Positions 53,564-62,831 are shown, counted from the stretch's first letter. The stretch: 64,000 bases of DNA from Mediterranea sp. (in: CFB group bacteria) (GCA_031261785.1 JAISIZ010000108.1:27964-91963), one strand, 5' to 3'. Numbers and translations: made by a program. Notes: a model not told the origin generated them from the sequence alone.

Positions 53564-54817
53564 CTATTTAAAAATAGTTCGTAGATATTCCTTCATTTGA
53601 GGATTTGTCATATTTCTAAACGATTTGTTATAACACATACCAATCCACAGCATCAGGTAAAAAGTTGTCCCATTGGTCTTTAATGGAACCTGTACAAATG
53701 AATATAGATACTCAAATGCAATAAATACAGACAGCATTTTCATAAATGTATTTTGTGATCGATTCGCCTTCATGACCGCAAATATTAATAATAAACTATA
53801 TACAACAAATCCCATAAGGCCTCCTTGCTGAATAAAATTCAGGATTCCACTTTCTGATGTCGTTCTCCCATATTTATAGATCAAATTATAATCATGATTA
53901 ACATTAAAAACTAAACTGGTATTAACTTTCCCATTTCCACCAAGACCAAACAGATAAGCGCCTTCTTTCTCTATTCCCGAAAATACGTCAACAAAAATGC
54001 CTGTCCGAGAATCTACGGTCATATTCCGTGCCCCTGTTGAAAGGATATCTAAGCCATTCATACTCTCAAATATATTAAAAGTATGAGTAATGCCCATGAA
54101 TAAGAAAAAAAGTGGAGAGATAATCAAAGCAGAAATTAGCACCTTCCTCACTAAGTCATTTTTCAGAAATCGCCAAAATAAAACAATTAATATCGGTACA
54201 ATAGCATTTATCAGTATAGATCTTCTATCTATATCATAAGAAACAGCCATAAGGGCAACTGCAAGAAACAATATCGAATATTTCTTCTTGATAAAAGGGA
54301 TACAAAGTATAAAGACATCGACAAAATTGACAACAGACATTATACCGATATCATATGGTAGAAAAAAGAATATTATGCAACCAATAGGAATCCCCCATAT
54401 CAGAAAAGAGCGCCATAATAATTTCAGATTATTAGTATTTGGCATATATAGCCAGTATGGAACCAAAAAGGAAAGAAAAAGTAATCCACTAACCATGTTT
54501 ATCCAGTCCGGTCTCCAATCAATATTAAAAAAACCGCGGATATATGTAATAGCATGATATATAAAATAGGCATAAAAAATAGCCTTACCATCAAACTCAT
54601 TGGTATGCCATTCTCTGTGTTTGCTTAAATAAATGAACATAAAAGGATAGAAGCAAATAGCGCTAATTATCACAATTCTATCAGGATGTAAGCATAGGTA
54701 TATTGTCGGAGCAAGAATCAATAACAGCAGATGTTTAAGAAAAAAATCATAAGAGAAGATTTGATTTATTTTCTTTATAATAACGGTGAATAAGGTGGGA
54801 ACGACTAATACATTCAT
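53564..54817 (-). CDS. Wzy-like O-antigen/capsule polymerase
   Basis: 417 aa, ~11 hydrophobic segments with a larger hydrophilic loop (about 255-320: STGARNMTVDSRTGIFVDVF ... YGRTTSESGILNF). The SRTGIF...GRTTSESG region resembles the periplasmic loop of the Wzy/WaaL family. It would join repeat units on undecaprenyl diphosphate in the periplasm. As in this family, assignment rests on topology and context (next to Wzx). Confidence 0.8.
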   Translation of the reverse strand: MNVLVVPTLFTVIIKKINQIFSYDFFLKHLLLLILAPTIYLCLHPDRIVIISAICFYPFMFIYLSKHREWHTNEFDGKAIFYAYFIYHAITYIRGFFNIDWRPDWINMVSGLLFLSFLVPYWLYMPNTNNLKLLWRSFLIWGIPIGCIIFFFLPYDIGIMSVVNFVDVFILCIPFIKKKYSILFLAVALMAVSYDIDRRSILINAIVPILIVLFWRFLKNDLVRKVLISALIISPLFFLFMGITHTFNIFESMNGLDILSTGARNMTVDSRTGIFVDVFSGIEKEGAYLFGLGGNGKVNTSLVFNVNHDYNLIYKYGRTTSESGILNFIQQGGLMGFVVYSLLLIFAVMKANRSQNTFMKMLSVFIAFEYLYSFVQVPLKTNGTTFYLMLWIGMCYNKSFRNMTNPQMKEYLRTIFK

Positions 54818-55497
54818 AAATCGATTCTTTCAAACATTCTTCTGATTCCTTGTTTTACGACTTTGGCAGGGCTTCCTGCCAATAATGAGTACTTTGGCAC
54901 AAATCGATAATCTTTGTTACATAAACTATTTGATGCGACAGTGGTATATGCTGGAATTATAGTTCCTTTCATGACATTCACGCGATTACCAAACCAGGTG
55001 TAAGAACCTATTTCAATCGAAGCAGTTTTTCTTGACAAGGTATTATTTACGATTGATTGCATATAATGAAAATCAGTATCAAATATCTGGCACTCCCAAC
55101 TAAAGCCTATTTCATCTCCAAAAAAAATCTCTTCCTCACAAAAGATCTTAGTCATAGCCCCGATCCTTACACTATTTCCGAACGAAATCCTTGCCCTATC
55201 CTTTACGCACAAAAGAGAGCCGCACCCCAATTCAACAAAACCATTGAAAAGCACTTTCCCTCTTATATCAATGATCGTAGAATTATGAGAAAACATATCA
55301 CTTCCTCTTGCGCCTACTTTTATCATACCTCGACAAATATTTGATGAATTCAGGACAATCGTTCCTGACAGATTCTCAAAACGTATCTTGTGTGAAAAAT
55401 CAAATGGTAGCCTGATAGCTTGCCTGAAGGGCAACATTTTAAAATTGAAGTATAATATAGCCCAATAATTATGAGATAATACTTTCTTTAAGAACAT
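54814..55497 (-). CDS. hexapeptide acyltransferase (third)
   Basis: 227 aa left-handed beta-helix protein: RISFGNSVRIGAMTKIFCEEEIFFGDEIGFSWE, catalytic-type His in FDTDFHYM, and ending LLAGSPAKVVKQG. It probably O-acetylates another position of the repeat unit. ATGA overlap with wzy. Confidence 0.82.
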   Translation of the reverse strand: MFLKKVLSHNYWAILYFNFKMLPFRQAIRLPFDFSHKIRFENLSGTIVLNSSNICRGMIKVGARGSDMFSHNSTIIDIRGKVLFNGFVELGCGSLLCVKDRARISFGNSVRIGAMTKIFCEEEIFFGDEIGFSWECQIFDTDFHYMQSIVNNTLSRKTASIEIGSYTWFGNRVNVMKGTIIPAYTTVASNSLCNKDYRFVPKYSLLAGSPAKVVKQGIRRMFERIDL

Positions 55498-55536
55498 TGT
55501 GATTGAGCGGATTGTAATTACTATTCATTGAAAAGT

Positions 55537-56880
55537 CTATTGAATCCATATTCCTTTAGCACTCTGCCGAATGATCCTTCTTATTTGGGTAGTAAAGACC
55601 ATTGAATACATTGATTTTATAGCTATCATTGAAAAGAGTACTCCATAAGCACCTGCATACCTCCCTATCGCAAAAGAAAGAGGTATATGCAATACTAAGC
55701 CTATCAATGTTACATACGTTTGTAATCGAATAGCCCCTATTCCATTTATCATATTCACTTGTAAACTATCCCAAGTGCTTATCAATACATATATTGCTAC
55801 GCAAGCCGTCATTGTCCATGGAATTGAGGCTTTCTCACCAATCCAAACATGATAAGCTATTGGAGACAGAAATGCCATCACCAAAAGCACTACCATAGAC
55901 ACCAAATAGACAAAGGACATTTTACGATAAATATTGCGCATCCACTCATAATCCTTCTTTGTAAAAGCATCAGTAAAAGCAGGCCACAATGGAGATAAGA
56001 TGATTGCATAGACCATCATTGCGACACTGAGATATTTATAAGCAATATTATAAGATGTTACTTCCTCGGCTCCTGATAGATTAGAAATTAGAATATTAGT
56101 TGCTTGAAACAGCACGACAACTTGAATTTGGATAAGAAAAAACTTAAGTCCCAAACCGAATAGGTCCTTTATTTGAGAGAATTTAATGCAATATATAGAA
56201 GGTTTTACCTTATTAAATCTATTCCCATACAATATCAATGAAGCTATTACAAATACGATTATAGGCATTACAGAAATAGCTAACGCAAGGACTTGTAATG
56301 ACGGTGCAGCAGTTTTCGTTAGGATGAATATAACAATAAGAGAGAGTACATTTCCAATAACAGGAAAAACAGATGATAAAGCGACTCGTTGGAAAGCTGC
56401 TATAACAGATGAAAGCACATTTACTATCATTTGAAGACAGAAACATACCACAAGGACATAGAGAGCATTCCGTATATCTGGAGCATATTTGGCCGGGACA
56501 TTCAAGAACTGTGTCCAATCTATATAAGGGATAGCTAATTCCAGCAATAATAAAAGTGGAATGAATATCACCACCATCATAAAATAGGTAGTAGAGACAA
56601 GTGATTTTCCAAGTTTCCAGTCCTCTAAAGCAATAGCTTCCGCTAAACGGTTCTTCAATCCTAATGTAAAACCTATATCAAAGAAGTTAAGCCAAAGCAT
56701 TATGGATGACAATGTAAGCCATATCCCGTACATCTCAGAATTGACATAACCTAATGTCATGGGTACAAGCATCAATGATACGACAATACTAATACCTTTA
56801 ATAAAAAGAGATGCCACAATATTGCGCTTTACAGCTTTAGTTCGTACATTATTGGAATTAATAAATCTATGTAAAACCAT
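55537..56880 (-). CDS. Wzx-type polysaccharide flippase
   Basis: 447 aa, 12 to 14 hydrophobic segments of the MOP/polysaccharide-exporter family. N-terminal signature NIVASLFIKGISIVVSLMLVPMTLGYVN and MYGIWLTLSSIMLWLNFFDIGFTLGLKNRL. It moves lipid-linked repeat units across the inner membrane. AT-rich codon use like its neighbours. Confidence 0.9.
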   Translation of the reverse strand: MVLHRFINSNNVRTKAVKRNIVASLFIKGISIVVSLMLVPMTLGYVNSEMYGIWLTLSSIMLWLNFFDIGFTLGLKNRLAEAIALEDWKLGKSLVSTTYFMMVVIFIPLLLLLELAIPYIDWTQFLNVPAKYAPDIRNALYVLVVCFCLQMIVNVLSSVIAAFQRVALSSVFPVIGNVLSLIVIFILTKTAAPSLQVLALAISVMPIIVFVIASLILYGNRFNKVKPSIYCIKFSQIKDLFGLGLKFFLIQIQVVVLFQATNILISNLSGAEEVTSYNIAYKYLSVAMMVYAIILSPLWPAFTDAFTKKDYEWMRNIYRKMSFVYLVSMVVLLVMAFLSPIAYHVWIGEKASIPWTMTACVAIYVLISTWDSLQVNMINGIGAIRLQTYVTLIGLVLHIPLSFAIGRYAGAYGVLFSMIAIKSMYSMVFTTQIRRIIRQSAKGIWIQ

Positions 56881-56952
56881 CTAATTTTATACTTTGTACA
56901 GGCTAATCTTTATTGCCCTATGCTGTTGTATATACAAAAATTCATCGATGAA

Positions 56953-57873
56953 TTACTTCGAAAAGGATTCATTTAAAGACTCTTCAACCATTGTCTCCAT
57001 GTTTGCGCTTAGATTCTTTTGTCCCTTTACGTTCAGGTGAATACCATCATGATACATGCTAATATCCTCTCTTCCTTCAAACCCATTATATAGAGGAACA
57101 TGGTTTTCATTTGCCCATTTTATAATCAATTGCCCCATTTCATTAAAGCTATTTATCTTCTGTTCTTCCGCATCGGGATGTAGATATATCAAGAAAGGAA
57201 TGTGGGCATTGGCTGCAATCTCCTTCAATTTGAAAAAACCAGGATTAAAATTCTTGCCCTTCTTGACAATGGCTGAATGCAGGACTTGTTCGTCAGGGTC
57301 TAACTGTTTCTTTCTAAACATTCCTTTAAGACGCGGCAACAAATAGCGATCCAACACTTCCACAATAGCCAGTTTATATTGGCTGCTCGGATAACTTGAA
57401 TGCACACCAACCACGGGTTTGAAGTCCATCACATCATAAGCATCGTGACTGCTGCACACAAGAATCATTGCTTTAGCGCCGAACGTGCCGTTTTCTTTCA
57501 AGTAAGCGGCACAATTGTCAGGTCCCCAGCTGCCAGCAGAGATATTCAGCATCTGCATGCCTGTTTCACGAGTGAATATTGAAGTAGCCAATGAATCTTG
57601 GTCTATCCATTGCCCCCCGAAGAGGACAGAGTCGCCCAAACCGAGAATGTGAATTCGGGTGGAATCGGGTTCGTCATTTCGTTGAGAATAAGAATTATAC
57701 AGGATGTTACACCCAAAACGATGATGGCTCTGATTAGGTTGGGCGATGTATTCGTAATGAGGGTCAGAACGATATAAAAGCGCATCACAGAAACCCCACT
57801 TAAAACGTAAAACACATTCCACCGCAAGCAGGCAGACAATAATAGTTAGAGGAATGATTACTTTTTTTTTCAT
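56953..57873 (-). CDS. SGNH/GDSL-type hydrolase, membrane-anchored
   Basis: 306 aa from the ATG at 57873 (MKKKVIIPLTIIVCLLAVE), giving an N-terminal anchor. Block I with the nucleophile Ser is LGLGDSVLFGG; block III glycine/asparagine (AGSWGPDN); and the C-terminal Asp-His pair is YHDGIHLNVKG. SGNH enzymes in such loci add or remove O-acyl groups of the glycan outside the membrane. It may edit the acyl groups placed by the other enzymes here. Confidence 0.82.
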   Translation of the reverse strand: MKKKVIIPLTIIVCLLAVECVLRFKWGFCDALLYRSDPHYEYIAQPNQSHHRFGCNILYNSYSQRNDEPDSTRIHILGLGDSVLFGGQWIDQDSLATSIFTRETGMQMLNISAGSWGPDNCAAYLKENGTFGAKAMILVCSSHDAYDVMDFKPVVGVHSSYPSSQYKLAIVEVLDRYLLPRLKGMFRKKQLDPDEQVLHSAIVKKGKNFNPGFFKLKEIAANAHIPFLIYLHPDAEEQKINSFNEMGQLIIKWANENHVPLYNGFEGREDISMYHDGIHLNVKGQKNLSANMETMVEESLNESFSK

Positions 57874-57957
57874 TGGGCATTTAATTACATGTTGTAGTTT
57901 TCGCATCTTTATTATCTTCCTTTTGTTCGCTATTCCTGATGAACAAGCGATTTTCAA

Positions 57958-58112
57958 GACAACGGAAGTGCCGCTCGCAGATATCTCCTATAAAGGGAGG
58001 GAAGTTGGCGATTGAGAGGTTGGGGTATGCCGTGCCTTATTTGGGCACGGATTACACGGATTTCACCGTTTATGGAATATTTGTATAAAGGAAGGTAGGT
58101 CTTTCCATTCCA
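57958..58112. other. gap with CACGGATTACACGGATTTCACC repeat core
   Basis: 155 bp between rfbC and the SGNH hydrolase gene. Around 58,045-58,070 the dispersed repeat core (GCACGGATTACACGG, then ATTTCACCG) is present as a single arm with no full partner. No promoter recognised. Confidence 0.5.
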
Positions 58113-58685
58113 TCATCCATACAGCTCATCTCCATACTCGAAGAGCCATTCGGCGTCTTTGAGTCGGGGGTGGTGTTGGTCTTTCCCGGAAAGGATGATC
58201 CGGTTGGCGGGAAGTTGCCAGGAGATATGTAGGTCGGGGTCGTTCCAGGCGATGGCGCCTTCGCTTTCGGGGGCGTAGAAGTTGTCGCACTTGTATTGGA
58301 AGAGGACCTCGGGGGAGAGTACGATGAAACCGTGGGCGAAACCGCGGGGGATGAAGAACTGGCGGTGGTTGTCGGCCGTGAGTTCCACGGAGACATGCTG
58401 GCCGAAGGTGGGGGAGCCGCGGCGAATGTCGACCGCCACGTCGAGCACGGCACCCTGGATGACGCGCACCAATTTGCTCTGGGCATGAGGAGGCTTCTGG
58501 AAATGGAGGCCGCGGAGCACGCCGAAGGAGGATCTGCTCTCGTTGTCCTGCACGAAACGGATGGGACGAACCCGTGCGTCGAAGTCCCGCTGGGAAAACG
58601 ATTCGAAGAAGTAGCCGCGGTCGTCGACAAATATCTTCGGTTCGATGATTAGTACACCATCGAGAGCTGTGCGTATTACGTTCAC
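58113..58685 (-). CDS. rfbC: dTDP-4-dehydrorhamnose 3,5-epimerase
   Basis: 190 aa. Third enzyme of dTDP-L-rhamnose synthesis. Cupin fold with PKIFVDDRGYFFESF, the QDNESRSSFGVLRGLHFQ motif (catalytic His), LTADNHRQFFIPRGFAHGF and YKCDNFYAPESE. The start is GTG at 58685-58683, overlapping the TGA of the upstream antitoxin gene (GTGA), so its translation is probably coupled to the toxin-antitoxin pair. rfbB and rfbD are not in the window. Confidence 0.95.
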   Translation of the reverse strand: MNVIRTALDGVLIIEPKIFVDDRGYFFESFSQRDFDARVRPIRFVQDNESRSSFGVLRGLHFQKPPHAQSKLVRVIQGAVLDVAVDIRRGSPTFGQHVSVELTADNHRQFFIPRGFAHGFIVLSPEVLFQYKCDNFYAPESEGAIAWNDPDLHISWQLPANRIILSGKDQHHPRLKDAEWLFEYGDELYG

Positions 58686-58972
58686 AACTGTATTTCTATA
58701 TTCAATTTGCCACCTAATCCACGTTCTATGATATCCAATAGCATTTTGATACTAATGTTGGTCCCATCGTTTTCCACTTTGGATATAAAAGAACGATTTT
58801 TATCAATGCGCTCGGCGAGTTGCTCTTGCGTCATTGAACGTTTTAAACGGGCTTCACGGATTCTCAATCCTATACGAAGCGCCTCCAATTCGCACTCCAA
58901 TTGGTCGCGTTCAGGGGTTCCTACAGCACCATAATAACGGTCTTTTATTTGATCTAATGTCGTTGTATTCAT
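58682..58972 (-). CDS. HigA-like antitoxin (XRE helix-turn-helix)
   Basis: 96 aa. Canonical HTH: RIREARLKRSMTQEQLAERIDKNRSFISKVEN (~35-70). Binds and neutralises the toxin encoded just upstream, and represses the pair. Start overlaps the toxin stop (ATGA), and its own stop overlaps rfbC's GTG. Confidence 0.9.
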   Translation of the reverse strand: MNTTTLDQIKDRYYGAVGTPERDQLECELEALRIGLRIREARLKRSMTQEQLAERIDKNRSFISKVENDGTNISIKMLLDIIERGLGGKLNIEIQL

Positions 58973-59316
58973 AGAATATTCTCCTTTTCTTTATAATATT
59001 CCATCATTATATTTTTGGCTTTTGCCAACTCTTTTTGCGGAGTTTTCTGACTTTTCTTTTGAAATCCTGTCAACAAAATCACGAATTTATCACCATCGAA
59101 GATGCAAAAGACACGAAATATGCTGTTTGCTAATTGCACCCGAATCTCATATAATCCATCAGAATCTACAATGCGCTTTAAATAAGAACCCGGAATGCGT
59201 TCCATTTGTTCTATGGCATCAAATACTTTAATAATTTTGTTTTGGACTTTTTTAGGTTGCGCCTCAAAGAAGTCCGTAAAATAATGCCTGTATGCGATAA
59301 CTTGGCGATATTTCAC
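58969..59316 (-). CDS. RelE/HigB-type mRNA interferase toxin
   Basis: 115 aa ParE/RelE-fold protein of the 'phage-derived Gp49-like/HigB' type: FFEAQPKKVQNKIIKVFDAIEQ, LKRIVDSDGLYEIRVQLANSIFRVFCIFDGDKFVILLTGFQKKSQKTP. The core Arg and Lys residues for RNA cleavage on the ribosome are present. Toxin first, antitoxin second, as in higBA. Inserted between rfbA and rfbC. Confidence 0.9.
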   Translation of the reverse strand: MKYRQVIAYRHYFTDFFEAQPKKVQNKIIKVFDAIEQMERIPGSYLKRIVDSDGLYEIRVQLANSIFRVFCIFDGDKFVILLTGFQKKSQKTPQKELAKAKNIMMEYYKEKENIL

Positions 59317-59333
59317 AAGCTATACTTTTTTAT

Positions 59334-60215
59334 TTATCTCAATCCGTTTGCCACCTTCAGCAAGTATTGCCCGTATTGGTTCTTCAGCATGGGCTGGGCC
59401 AGCTGGCGGAGCTTGTCGGCGGTGATCCAGCCTTGGTGGTAGGCGATGGATTCGAGGCAGGCAATCTTGAGGCCTTGGCGTTTCTCGATGACTTCGATGA
59501 AAGTGCCGGCCTCGGAGAGGGAGTCGTGCGTGCCGGTGTCGAGCCAGGCGAAACCGCGGCCGAGGAGTTGCACGCATAGCTGCTGGTCGTCGAGGAAACG
59601 CTGGTTGACGGTGGTGATTTCCAGTTCACCGCGTGCGGAAGGTTCGATATGCTTGGCCACGTCGACTACCCGATTGGGATAGAAGTAAAGGCCGACGATG
59701 GCGTAGTTGGACTTGGGGCGCTGGGGCTTCTCCTCGATGCTGAGGACGTTGCCGGCGTTGTCGAACTCAGCCACGCCGTAGCGTTCGGGGTCGGCCACCC
59801 AATAGCCGAAGATGGTGGCTTTGCGCTCACCCTCGGCGGCGGCGACCGCCTCGCGGAGGGCACGGGTGAAGCTTTGGCCGTAGAAGATGTTGTCGCCGAG
59901 GACGAGGCAGACGGGATCGTCGCCGATGAATCGCTCGCCGATGAGGAAGGCTTGCGCCAAGCCGTCGGGCGAGGGTTGCTCGGCGTATTCGAGGCGGATG
60001 CCGAAGTCGGAGCCGTCGCCGAGGAGACGCCTGAACGCGGGGAGATCGTCGGGGGTGGAGATGAGGAGTATCTCGCGGATACCCGCCAACATCAGGACCG
60101 AGATGGGGTAATAGACCATCGGCTTGTCGAAGATGGGCAGCAACTGCTTGCTCACTCCTTTGGTGATGGGATAAAGGCGGGTGCCCGATCCACCGGCTAA
60201 TACGATTCCTTTCAT
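59334..60215 (-). CDS. rfbA: glucose-1-phosphate thymidylyltransferase
   Basis: 293 aa from [16 protein letters not shown] (ATG at 60215), the canonical start; in-frame codons upstream overlap the HEPN gene. It makes dTDP-glucose from dTTP and glucose-1-phosphate, first step towards dTDP-rhamnose. Other motifs: [58 protein letters not shown]. Confidence 0.96.
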   Translation of the reverse strand: MKGIVLAGGSGTRLYPITKGVSKQLLPIFDKPMVYYPISVLMLAGIREILLISTPDDLPAFRRLLGDGSDFGIRLEYAEQPSPDGLAQAFLIGERFIGDDPVCLVLGDNIFYGQSFTRALREAVAAAEGERKATIFGYWVADPERYGVAEFDNAGNVLSIEEKPQRPKSNYAIVGLYFYPNRVVDVAKHIEPSARGELEITTVNQRFLDDQQLCVQLLGRGFAWLDTGTHDSLSEAGTFIEVIEKRQGLKIACLESIAYHQGWITADKLRQLAQPMLKNQYGQYLLKVANGLR

Positions 60216-60223
60216 TGGCATCT

Positions 60224-60697
60224 TTAGAAGGTTACTTGTTTCGCTATTTTCGTATAAATGGAGATAAGCTCCTCTACCTTGACGAAGAGTTGATTCAGGA
60301 TGGCGACGACGTTGGCTTCGAGCAAAGGGTAATCGTGAGCGAGATCGTTTCGCAAATCGCGTAGATAAATCCACTCGTCGACCGAAGGGAGAAGCTCGTA
60401 GCGTTCCAGGCGGTTCAGCACGTCGCGCATCGGCAGGGAAGTGACATCATCACCCAAATAGCTTAATATAAGGCGGAATATCTTTGCGCCCATGGCATCT
60501 TGCAACTTCGAGAAACGAAAGATAAACTGGTCGACACAGGCAATCTGCTCGTCATTCATATAGACGTAATCGTCGACCGAAAGAGGAATGGGTAGACCCA
60601 ATCGCTCCATGGCCTGGTGAATGCGGAGGATGTGCTTATCGCAGACTTCGAACTCGCGCTTCAGACGTTCCGTTATTTCTTTCTGCTTATCAGTCAT
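60224..60697 (-). CDS. HEPN-domain toxin (HepT-like)
   Basis: 157 aa, all helical. The HEPN RNase motif RX4HXY is exact: Arg116-NDLA-His121-D-Tyr123. Paired with an MNT nucleotidyltransferase gene that overlaps it by 8 bp, as in HepT-MntA modules, where MNT neutralises HEPN by adding AMP to the Tyr of this motif. Confidence 0.85.
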   Translation of the reverse strand: MTDKQKEITERLKREFEVCDKHILRIHQAMERLGLPIPLSVDDYVYMNDEQIACVDQFIFRFSKLQDAMGAKIFRLILSYLGDDVTSLPMRDVLNRLERYELLPSVDEWIYLRDLRNDLAHDYPLLEANVVAILNQLFVKVEELISIYTKIAKQVTF

Positions 60698-60998
60698 TTT
60701 GTAGCAATATACCGGTTCGTAGCGCTTCGTGGGCTACGGGCGATTCTTCGTCATCGCCTATAATGTCAATCTTCTGGTCGCCGAGATGCCGCTTGACACG
60801 CGCGCCCATCCGGATGCGTGCGAGTACGCCTCTCTTCTCTTCGCCCGTAGTGCGGACTAGAAGGTCGATATCCCCTCCCCGCTTGGTATCATCCGTGCGG
60901 GAACCGAAGAGATATACCCGCACTCCTTCGCCATAGATTTCCCTGGCTACTTGGAGAATGATCTGTATTTCAGTGGGGCGGAGACGCATATTATTCAA
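60690..60998 (-). CDS. MNT nucleotidyltransferase antitoxin (MntA-like)
   Basis: 102 aa minimal nucleotidyltransferase. GS-X9-DXD motif: FGSRTDDTKRGGDIDLLV. First gene of the HEPN/MNT pair. It overlaps the HEPN gene by 8 bp. Located inside the capsule operon between ugd and rfbA. Confidence 0.88.
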   Translation of the reverse strand: MNNMRLRPTEIQIILQVAREIYGEGVRVYLFGSRTDDTKRGGDIDLLVRTTGEEKRGVLARIRMGARVKRHLGDQKIDIIGDDEESPVAHEALRTGILLQND

Positions 60999-61000
60999 TA

Positions 61001-61131
61001 TTATTTAAATAGTTCCGAATGGGATCCGATACGAAATATTTCTATAAAATCATGCTCTTTATCAAACCATATCAACAAGAAATCATTTTAAAATCTTTCT
61101 TGTATTGCGTACTATAATGTAGTACTTTCAT
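61001..61131 (-). pseudogene. YafQ/RelE-type toxin remnant
   Basis: ATG at 61131 overlaps the stop of the RelB-like antitoxin (ATGA). The product starts MKVLHYSTQYKKDFK, the usual start of YafQ-type toxins, then stops after 19 residues. A second piece, WFDKEHDFIEIFRIGSHSELFK, the typical C-terminus of the family, is in another frame and ends at 61001. The middle (~50 residues) is missing. So the toxin is destroyed by deletion and frameshift. Confidence 0.8.
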
Positions 61132-61367
61132 TTCTCTATTCGCATGATTTCAAGAAAGCCTCCAGTTCCCGCGTATTTTCCCGCCTTAGCTTCTTCCAGA
61201 GCCGCCAAGGTCTCTTCATTAGGCGTATTGTAGATTGCGTCCATCAGGACACACTCAACATACTGATTGAGGCTCCGATGCTCTTCTTTAGCTTTTGCTT
61301 TCAGAAGATTGAGCAATTCCGTATCGAAGCGGAATGCCGTTCTTTTTTTTATTGCAGTCCTTTCCAC
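61128..61367 (-). CDS. RelB/DinJ-like antitoxin (ribbon-helix-helix), orphan
   Basis: 79 aa. KKRTAFRFDTELLNLLKAKAKEEHRSLNQYVECVL is a ribbon-helix-helix DNA-binding unit; ETLAALEEAKAGKYAG is the usual toxin-wrapping tail. Its toxin is the broken gene just downstream, so it can now act only as a repressor or as an anti-toxin against related toxins elsewhere. Confidence 0.82.
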   Translation of the reverse strand: MERTAIKKRTAFRFDTELLNLLKAKAKEEHRSLNQYVECVLMDAIYNTPNEETLAALEEAKAGKYAGTGGFLEIMRIEK

Positions 61368-61392
61368 CCTTTTATTTTTTTAAGTTATGCTA

Positions 61393-61423
61393 CAAAAGTA
61401 TAATACTTCCGCAATTTCCACAA
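61393..61423 (-). promoter_or_regulatory. promoter of the RelB-like antitoxin
   Basis: On the minus strand TTGT (61420-61423), 19-bp spacer, TACTTTTG (61393-61400), close to TTTG/TAnnTTTG. 26 bp before the antitoxin ATG. It provides a second, internal start inside the capsule operon. Confidence 0.6.
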
Positions 61424-61486
61424 GAATAGTGGGTTATTTAACAATCGTTGGGTTTCGCGAGGAGGGATAAGCCGGGCTTACCGGCG

Positions 61487-62800
61487 TTATCGTCCGATGC
61501 AGTAGTATTCGAAGCCGGCGGCGTGCATGTCGTCGGCGCTGTAGATGTTGCGGCCGTCGATGACGAGGGGTCGGTTCATCGACTTGGCGATGACGCCCCA
61601 CGAGGGGAGGCGGAACTGCTTCCACTCGGTGAGCAGCAGGAGGGCGTCGGCATCGAGCACGGCGTCGTACATGTCGGTGGCGTACTCCACGGCCTCGCCG
61701 AGGCGGCGGCGGCACTCGTCCATGGCGACAGGGTCGAACACCCGCACCCGGCAACCCGCGTCGAGCAGGAGGCGGATGGTGACGAGCGACGTCGCCTCGC
61801 GCATATCGTCGGTCTCGGGCTTGAAAGCCAATCCCCAAAGGGCGATAGTCTTGCCCGAGAGTTCTTCTTTATAATAGGAAGAGAGTTTGTGGAACAGCAC
61901 CAATTTCTGGTCCTCGTTCACCTCCTCCACGGCTTGCAGCACGCGCATGGGGTAGCCGTTCTTGCCGGCCGTCTTGATGAGGGCTTTCACGTCTTTTGGG
62001 AAACAGCTGCCTCCATATCCGCAACCGGGATAGAGGAACTTGTTGCCTATGCGCGTGTCGGCCCCGATGCCCCGACGCACCATGTTGACGTCGGCCCCCA
62101 CCAGCTCGCAGAGGTTGGCGATGTCGTTCATGAAGCTGATGCGTGTGGCCAGCATGGCGTTGGCCGCGTATTTGATCATCTCGGCGGATGGTATGTCGGT
62201 AAAGATCACCCGGAAATTGTTGAGCAGGAAGGGACGGTAGAGGCGCGTCATCAGCTCCTCGGCCTGCTTGCTCTCCACGCCCACCACCACACGGTCGGGC
62301 GACATGAAATCCTTGATGGCCGCCCCCTCCTTGAGGAACTCGGGGTTGCTGGCCACGTCGAACGGCACGTCGACACCCCGGCGTTCCAGCTCCTCGCGTA
62401 TCACGGTTTTCACCTTCAGCGCCGTGCCTACGGGGACGGTCGACTTGGTGACCAGCACCGTGTACTTATTGATATGTTGGCCAAACGTATGTGCCACGGC
62501 CAGGACATAGCTGAGGTCGGCAGATCCATCCTCGTCGGGCGGCGTTCCCACGGCGCTGAACACCACCTCCACGTCGTCGATGCAGGAGGCAAGGTCGGTC
62601 ATGAAGCGCAGGCGTCCCTCACGTACGTTGCGGAGCACCATCTCGTCGAGGCTTGGCTCGTAGATGGGCACCTCCCCGCGGTTCAGGGCGTCGATCTTCT
62701 CTTTGTTGACATCGACACAGGTGACGTTGACGCCCATCTCGGCAAAGCAAGTGCCCGAGACGAGACCTACATATCCCGTGCCCACTATCGCTATATTCAT
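61487..62800 (-). CDS. ugd: UDP-glucose 6-dehydrogenase
   Basis: 437 aa. Oxidises UDP-glucose to UDP-glucuronate with two NAD+. N-terminal Rossmann motif IAIVGTGYVGLVSG, active-site Cys in YPGCGYGGSCFPKDV, and C-terminal UDP-binding domain. A related UDP-sugar such as UDP-GlcNAc or UDP-ManNAc is less likely given this motif. Second gene of the capsule operon, 31 bp after the antiterminator. Predicts a uronic acid in the polymer. Confidence 0.94.
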   Translation of the reverse strand: MNIAIVGTGYVGLVSGTCFAEMGVNVTCVDVNKEKIDALNRGEVPIYEPSLDEMVLRNVREGRLRFMTDLASCIDDVEVVFSAVGTPPDEDGSADLSYVLAVAHTFGQHINKYTVLVTKSTVPVGTALKVKTVIREELERRGVDVPFDVASNPEFLKEGAAIKDFMSPDRVVVGVESKQAEELMTRLYRPFLLNNFRVIFTDIPSAEMIKYAANAMLATRISFMNDIANLCELVGADVNMVRRGIGADTRIGNKFLYPGCGYGGSCFPKDVKALIKTAGKNGYPMRVLQAVEEVNEDQKLVLFHKLSSYYKEELSGKTIALWGLAFKPETDDMREATSLVTIRLLLDAGCRVRVFDPVAMDECRRRLGEAVEYATDMYDAVLDADALLLLTEWKQFRLPSWGVIAKSMNRPLVIDGRNIYSADDMHAAGFEYYCIGR

Positions 62801-62831
62801 ACGCTATCTCTTTAATTATGTTGACTTTACA

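Noticed and set aside
58631-58685. A later ATG start for rfbC
   Set aside because: The MNVIRTALDG... start from GTG matches the family N-terminus; no suitable ATG preserves it.
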